From Lachnospiraceae bacterium (GTDB lineage Bacteria > Bacillota > Clostridia > Lachnospirales > Lachnospiraceae), in contig VSOC01000162.1 of assembly GCA_009774615.1 (NCBI GenBank), positions 1-7,275 on the forward strand: a DNA stretch of 7,275 nucleotides. The letters run 5' to 3'. The position numbers and the translations under genes were made by a program. Positions within the stretch are counted from its first letter, which is position 1; each line of letters begins with the position of its first letter. Below are positions 4,816 to 7,275 of the stretch, piece after piece. The notes under the pieces were generated by a model. The model made no database searches. It was not told the DNA's origin and saw nothing but the letters and a program-made list of their open reading frames with translations.

Positions 4816-5805
4816 ATGACAATGCTGGAATTTTTACAAACAGGAAAAGCGATTTATGCGCTGGCCGTAGTTTGCTTCATTGGTATACTAAGCAAACTGT
4901 ATGCTCGCAGCCTCTACAAACGATTAATTCGGGAAACCGGAAATATGATGCTGACAAGGAACAAATGGCTTCGGGAACTGCGCCAGAAAGCAGAGGATAC
5001 CTATCGCCTGAATCAGGGCGTGGCAAATACCCGTGTTTTCGTGGAAAGGCAGATTGACGAGGCAAAACTGGGGATGTTCACTCCGGAAGGCTGGAATGAG
5101 TTTTCAAGCCAGATAACAGCCCTTTGCTTTTTGCTGGGCGGGGCGGCTGCATTTGGTGCTTACTGGTACAGGTGCGATTCTTACTATATTATCCTGTACA
5201 GTTCCATGGGGCTTTTAACGGGAATCTTTAATATTATGGTGGATTATGGTGTGGGATTGGAGCATAAACGGCAGCGTCTGAGCACCTGCCTCCAGGATTA
5301 TCTGGAAAATTCCCTGTGGAAACGTCTTAGCCGGGATCGTCAGCCGGAGATGGAAGAAGATAAAACAGGAATGAATGCAGGCAGTACTGCTGCCTCTGCA
5401 GAAAAAGAGCCGCAGGTTCGCCTGTTTCGCGGCAGAAAGCGGGAAAATTCTGCACTTGCCGCAAAACCGGCATCAGTGACCGGATCAGCAAACCGCGGGC
5501 CGGAGAATCCTAATTCCCAGCGGCAGAACCGGGACAATGTATCGACAAGAAGGGAACGTGCTCAGCAGGGAAAAGAGGAAAATGAAAAGGTTATGCCGGA
5601 CGAAGCCATAAGCCAGCTTCGCAAAAGTTTAGAGCAGGCCGCTGTGGGACGAGCCGATCAAACACTTAAAGTGCAGGAGAAATCCGGGCCAAAAGCTTCA
5701 CCGGAGGCTTCCATAGGTGCTTCTATGGGAGAAAACTGGATGAAGGACTTAAAGCCCGAGGAGATAAAAGTATTGGGAGAGATTATCCGGGAATATCTGG
5801 GATAA
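4816..5805 (+). CDS. Membrane protein of unknown function, 329 residues
   Basis: I cannot name a family. ATG 4816 is chosen because AAAGGGGAG (4805-4813) lies just upstream; the in-frame start at 4774 has no such site and would fall before the TATAAT-type promoter. Three hydrophobic segments are visible: about 12-29, 100-118 and 122-145. A charged, helical loop of ~70 residues (KRLIRETGNM to MFTPEG) joins the first two. From about 175 to 300 the protein is hydrophilic and low-complexity, rich in Glu, Lys, Arg, Gln and Ser, and probably disordered. It closes with a short ordered-looking tail, MKDLKPEEIKVLGEIIREYL. The design (membrane anchor, long linker, C-terminal helix) suggests a cytoplasmic docking tail. 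It lies downstream of mtnN on the same strand, 139 bases apart, and converges with the 88-residue gene. Confidence 0.75.
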   Translation: MTMLEFLQTGKAIYALAVVCFIGILSKLYARSLYKRLIRETGNMMLTRNKWLRELRQKAEDTYRLNQGVANTRVFVERQIDEAKLGMFTPEGWNEFSSQITALCFLLGGAAAFGAYWYRCDSYYIILYSSMGLLTGIFNIMVDYGVGLEHKRQRLSTCLQDYLENSLWKRLSRDRQPEMEEDKTGMNAGSTAASAEKEPQVRLFRGRKRENSALAAKPASVTGSANRGPENPNSQRQNRDNVSTRRERAQQGKEENEKVMPDEAISQLRKSLEQAAVGRADQTLKVQEKSGPKASPEASIGASMGENWMKDLKPEEIKVLGEIIREYLG

Positions 5806-5820
5806 AACCGGGGAACAAAA

Positions 5821-5848
5821 TGTTGCTGTTTACACGTTCGCAGTAACA
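5821..5848. terminator. Shared terminator between convergent genes
   Basis: TGTTGCTG (5821-5828) pairs with CAGTAACA (5841-5848), eight pairs with one G-U, around a 12-base loop. On the reverse strand the stem is followed by TTTTGTT; the forward side has only ATTATT. It sits in the 46-base gap between the membrane-protein gene and the reverse-strand 88-residue gene. Confidence 0.5.
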
Positions 5849-5851
5849 AAA

Positions 5852-6118
5852 TTATTCCTCAATAACATGAATCTCCAGGTAATCAAAGTCAATGGCTTCT
5901 ACAAAATTATCCTGAGAAAAGCGGGTTTTGTCATGGCACTGGAAACTGCGGATATTGGCATCCAGCCAGATTGGCTTACCTAAGTCAAACTGATAGCAGA
6001 GATCTTCCAAAGCCTGAAAAACCATCTGCGTTCGGGATAATGAATAGTCACCGTTGCAGATAACCGAATCCTGGATAAGATGATTATCCTTCCATATTTT
6101 TCCCCACATACGAAACAT
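5852..6118 (-). CDS. Conserved hypothetical protein, 88 residues
   Basis: This resembles a small conserved protein of Lachnospiraceae and relatives with no assigned function; that resemblance is from memory only. It has no signal peptide or membrane segment. It is rich in aromatic residues (MFRMWGKIWKDNHL at the start; CYQFDLGKPIWLDANI in the middle) and ends in an acidic strand-like FDYLEIHVIEE. AGGAGGAA lies about five bases before ATG, and a sigma-A promoter can be read further upstream. It stands divergently beside spoVT, with about 200 bases between the starts, and converges with the membrane-protein gene. Being next to spoVT does not by itself show a sporulation role, particularly as its own promoter looks vegetative. 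Confidence 0.8.
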   Translation of the reverse strand: MFRMWGKIWKDNHLIQDSVICNGDYSLSRTQMVFQALEDLCYQFDLGKPIWLDANIRSFQCHDKTRFSQDNFVEAIDFDYLEIHVIEE

Positions 6119-6195
6119 GAAAATTCCTCCTGTCTGTTTTTGCAGAAATGGTTAAAACCGTAACGTTTACAATGGATTTAATGAAGATGGAAATA

Positions 6196-6224
6196 AGTAT
6201 ATCGGATTTCAGAGCGAATGTAAA
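6196..6224 (-). promoter_or_regulatory. Sigma-A-type promoter of the 88-residue gene
   Basis: On the reverse strand, TTTACA (6224-6219) is followed after 17 bases by TATACT (6201-6196), five of six matches in each box. The leader would be about 70 bases. Confidence 0.55.
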
Positions 6225-6246
6225 GGTGAAAAATTTTGTCCGGTGA

Positions 6247-6275
6247 GTATAAATTCCATCATTCTACAAATACTA
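6247..6275 (+). promoter_or_regulatory. spoVT: Sigma-G-like promoter of spoVT
   Basis: GTATA (6247-6251) fits the sigma-G -35 pattern GHATR at all five positions. After 17 bases, AATACTA (6269-6275) matches the -10 pattern CATNMTA at six of seven. The start site would be near 6282, about 35 bases before ATG 6317. Bacillus subtilis spoVT is known to be transcribed by sigma-G in the forespore, so position, spacing and biology agree. The match was made by eye. Confidence 0.6.
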
Positions 6276-6316
6276 TTTCCAGAAACGGATAGTACAGTAA
6301 ATGGAGGAATTTTTCT

Positions 6317-6865
6317 ATGAAAGCTACGGGTATTGTAAGAAGAATAGATGATTTAGGACGAATTGTAGTCCCGAAAGAAATTCGGCGCACGCTTCGTTTA
6401 AGAGAAGGAACGCCCCTGGAAATTTTTACGGACAGGGAAGGTGAAATCATATTAAAAAAATATTCGCCCATGGTGGAACTGACCGCATTTGCCGGACAGT
6501 ATGCAGAGGCGATGTCGCAGTCTACCGGTTTAATGGTGTGCATTACGGACAGAGATCAGGTAATTGCCGTAGCCGGGGGGCCGAAAAAGGACATATTGCA
6601 GAAGAATATCAGCAGACAGTTGGAGCAGCTGATTAACGAGCGTCAGTCGGTGTGCGCAGGGAAGGATGAAAAGAATTTTATTCCGCTGGTGGCAGAGGAG
6701 TTAGAAGGCGTGACGGCGCAGGTGGTGACAGCGATAATCTGCGAAGGCGATGCAATAGGGGCTGTGGCAATACTGAGCCGGGAGCCCAGGGCGAGGTTTG
6801 GCGAAATGGAGATGAAGCTGGCATCGACAGCGGCTGGATTTTTGGGGAGGCAGATGGAAGGATAA
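6317..6865 (+). CDS. spoVT: Stage V sporulation protein T (AbrB-type transcription factor)
   Basis: SpoVT is a forespore DNA-binding regulator that raises or lowers transcription of sigma-G-dependent genes and so affects cortex, coat and germination properties. The N-terminal swapped-hairpin AbrB/MazE-type DNA-binding domain spans residues 1 to about 50, with the family signature MKATGIVRRIDDLGRIVVPK followed by EIRRTLRLREGTPLEIFTD. A GAF-like domain follows (about 55-178), with MVCITDRDQVIAVAGG and VTAIICEGDAIGAVAILS. The length of 182 residues is close to the Bacillus protein (178). TGGAGGAA lies nine bases before ATG. It stands alone, with a sigma-G-like promoter upstream and a strong terminator downstream. 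All parts are intact, so it is expected to be functional. Confidence 0.96.
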   Translation: MKATGIVRRIDDLGRIVVPKEIRRTLRLREGTPLEIFTDREGEIILKKYSPMVELTAFAGQYAEAMSQSTGLMVCITDRDQVIAVAGGPKKDILQKNISRQLEQLINERQSVCAGKDEKNFIPLVAEELEGVTAQVVTAIICEGDAIGAVAILSREPRARFGEMEMKLASTAAGFLGRQMEG

Positions 6866-6928
6866 TTTGCAGAAAAGAAAGAAAAAGAGATAAAACATGG
6901 GAGAAAAAAGTAAAAATTTGAAGTAGAA

Positions 6929-6967
6929 GGTAAAAGTAAATAAAAGGTAGAAGTAAATAAAAGGTAA
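6929..6967. repeat. 17-base direct repeat, two full copies and a partial third
   Basis: Two units differing at one base, GGTAAAAGTAAATAAAA (6929-6945) and GGTAGAAGTAAATAAAA (6946-6962), are followed by a degenerate third beginning GGTAA at 6963. They sit in a purine-rich, almost C-free stretch (about 6868-7004) after spoVT. This could be slippage-prone simple sequence or a small binding-site array; I cannot tell which. Confidence 0.6.
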
Positions 6968-6998
6968 TAAGTAAAACAATAAAAAAAGAAAAAGATAG

Positions 6999-7049
6999 AA
7001 AAGAAGGGCTGATGTGCTGAAAGATTATGGCATGGGGCACTTCTTTTTT
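6999..7049 (+). terminator. Rho-independent terminator after spoVT
   Basis: AAAAGAAG (6999-7006) pairs with CTTCTTTT (7040-7047), an inner arm TGTGC (7013-7017) pairs with GCATG (7030-7034), and the T-run TTTTTT begins at 7044. It is about 135 bases after the spoVT stop, with no gene between. Confidence 0.7.
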
Positions 7050-7098
7050 AAGAGCATCAGAGGTAGTGTAAAAAATTTGTGTCTATGGAAAGAAATGG

Positions 7099-7147
7099 CT
7101 CCTTTTTGGTAAGAATTAAGATATGACAATTCTTATCGAAAAGGAGT
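7099..7147 (+). promoter_or_regulatory. Hairpin sequestering the ribosome binding site
   Basis: Positions 7099-7117 and 7128-7146 are complementary over 19 pairs, two of them G-U, around a ten-base loop. The right arm contains AAGGAG (7141-7146), the only ribosome binding site of ATG 7154. A transcript entering from outside would fold and hide it. Insertion sequences are known to use such structures against read-through expression. Confidence 0.7.
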
Positions 7148-7153
7148 ATTTTT

Positions 7154-7264
7154 ATGGCAGTAGCTAAAGAACAAATATTGTCGAAAAAAGGAAGCAATTT
7201 CTATTCTGGACTATATTCTTGTTGTTCAGAATTGAAAAAAATGAGCCTGATAAGATTCATTTAA
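7154..7264 (+). pseudogene. Short ORF, possible transposase N-terminal stub (36 codons)
   Basis: ATG 7154 lies seven bases after AAGGAG. The product starts MAVAKEQI, like IS256-family transposases (usually ~400 residues), then continues as SKKGSNFYSGLYSCC and similar sequence that I do not recognise, ending at TAA 7262. Neither a DDE motif nor a DNA-binding region is present. It is either a transposase cut off by a deletion near 7178 or an unrelated small ORF; the first is favoured by the upstream hairpin. Confidence 0.35.
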
Positions 7265-7275
7265 AGCAATAGGAC

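Larger units (their letters stand above)
7060..7275 (+). mobile_element. Possible truncated insertion sequence (IS256-like left end)
   Basis: The sequence GAGGTAGTGTAAAAAATTTG near 7062 resembles the outer end of an insertion sequence, and the ORF that follows begins MAVAKEQI, as many IS256-family transposases do. The resemblance is lost after about eight codons. The right boundary lies outside the window or has been deleted. No target-site duplication can be identified. This assignment is tentative and made from memory of the family. Confidence 0.35.

Noticed and set aside
6929..6967. CRISPR array
   Set aside because: The units are contiguous with no spacers, are low-complexity, and no cas genes are present.

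Overview
The window looks like chromosomal DNA of a spore-forming member of the Clostridia, most likely Lachnospiraceae. The evidence is a SpoVT regulator, a CwlD-type spore-cortex amidase, moderate-to-low GC, strong AGGAGG-type ribosome binding sites, and group II introns and Rpn-type nucleases of the kind common in that family. This assignment rests on recognising gene families by eye, not on a database search.

Layout. Positions 1 to about 2920 are an accessory, decayed mobile region. It opens with the 3' end (domains V and VI) of one group II intron (1-60). A second, internally deleted group II intron follows directly (61-634); it keeps a domain I-like 5' part, the last ~100 codons of its maturase with a nonsense codon, and its own domains V-VI. 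Positions 635-838 carry no gene I can recognise. Three small same-strand ORFs follow (839-1519), the last with a signal peptide. Next is a reverse-strand Rpn/PD-(D/E)XK nuclease gene with its own promoter and terminator (1632-2657), then a reverse-strand scrap of a MobA/MobL relaxase (2701-2898). The region ends abruptly inside the amidase gene, whose start has been replaced by relaxase-derived DNA.

Positions 2920 to about 7058 are ordinary chromosome. They hold the body of cwlD (+), a TSCPD-domain protein (-), the MTA/SAH nucleosidase mtnN (+), a membrane protein of unknown function (+), a conserved 88-residue protein (-) and spoVT (+). Convergent pairs share hairpin terminators, and divergent pairs are separated by intergenic regions with readable promoters, including a sigma-G-like promoter before spoVT. 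Positions 7060-7275 look like the start of a truncated insertion sequence, possibly IS256-like, whose ribosome binding site lies inside a 19-bp hairpin.

How the genes relate. cwlD and spoVT both belong to late forespore development (cortex modification for germination, and tuning of sigma-G genes). mtnN recycles S-adenosylmethionine by-products. The left part appears to be a remnant of a mobilisable element that cut into cwlD. If no intact copy exists elsewhere, the strain may make spores lacking muramic-delta-lactam. I did not find a clear undescribed multi-gene system. The nearest candidates are the three-ORF small-protein cluster at 839-1519 and the tandem intron junction.
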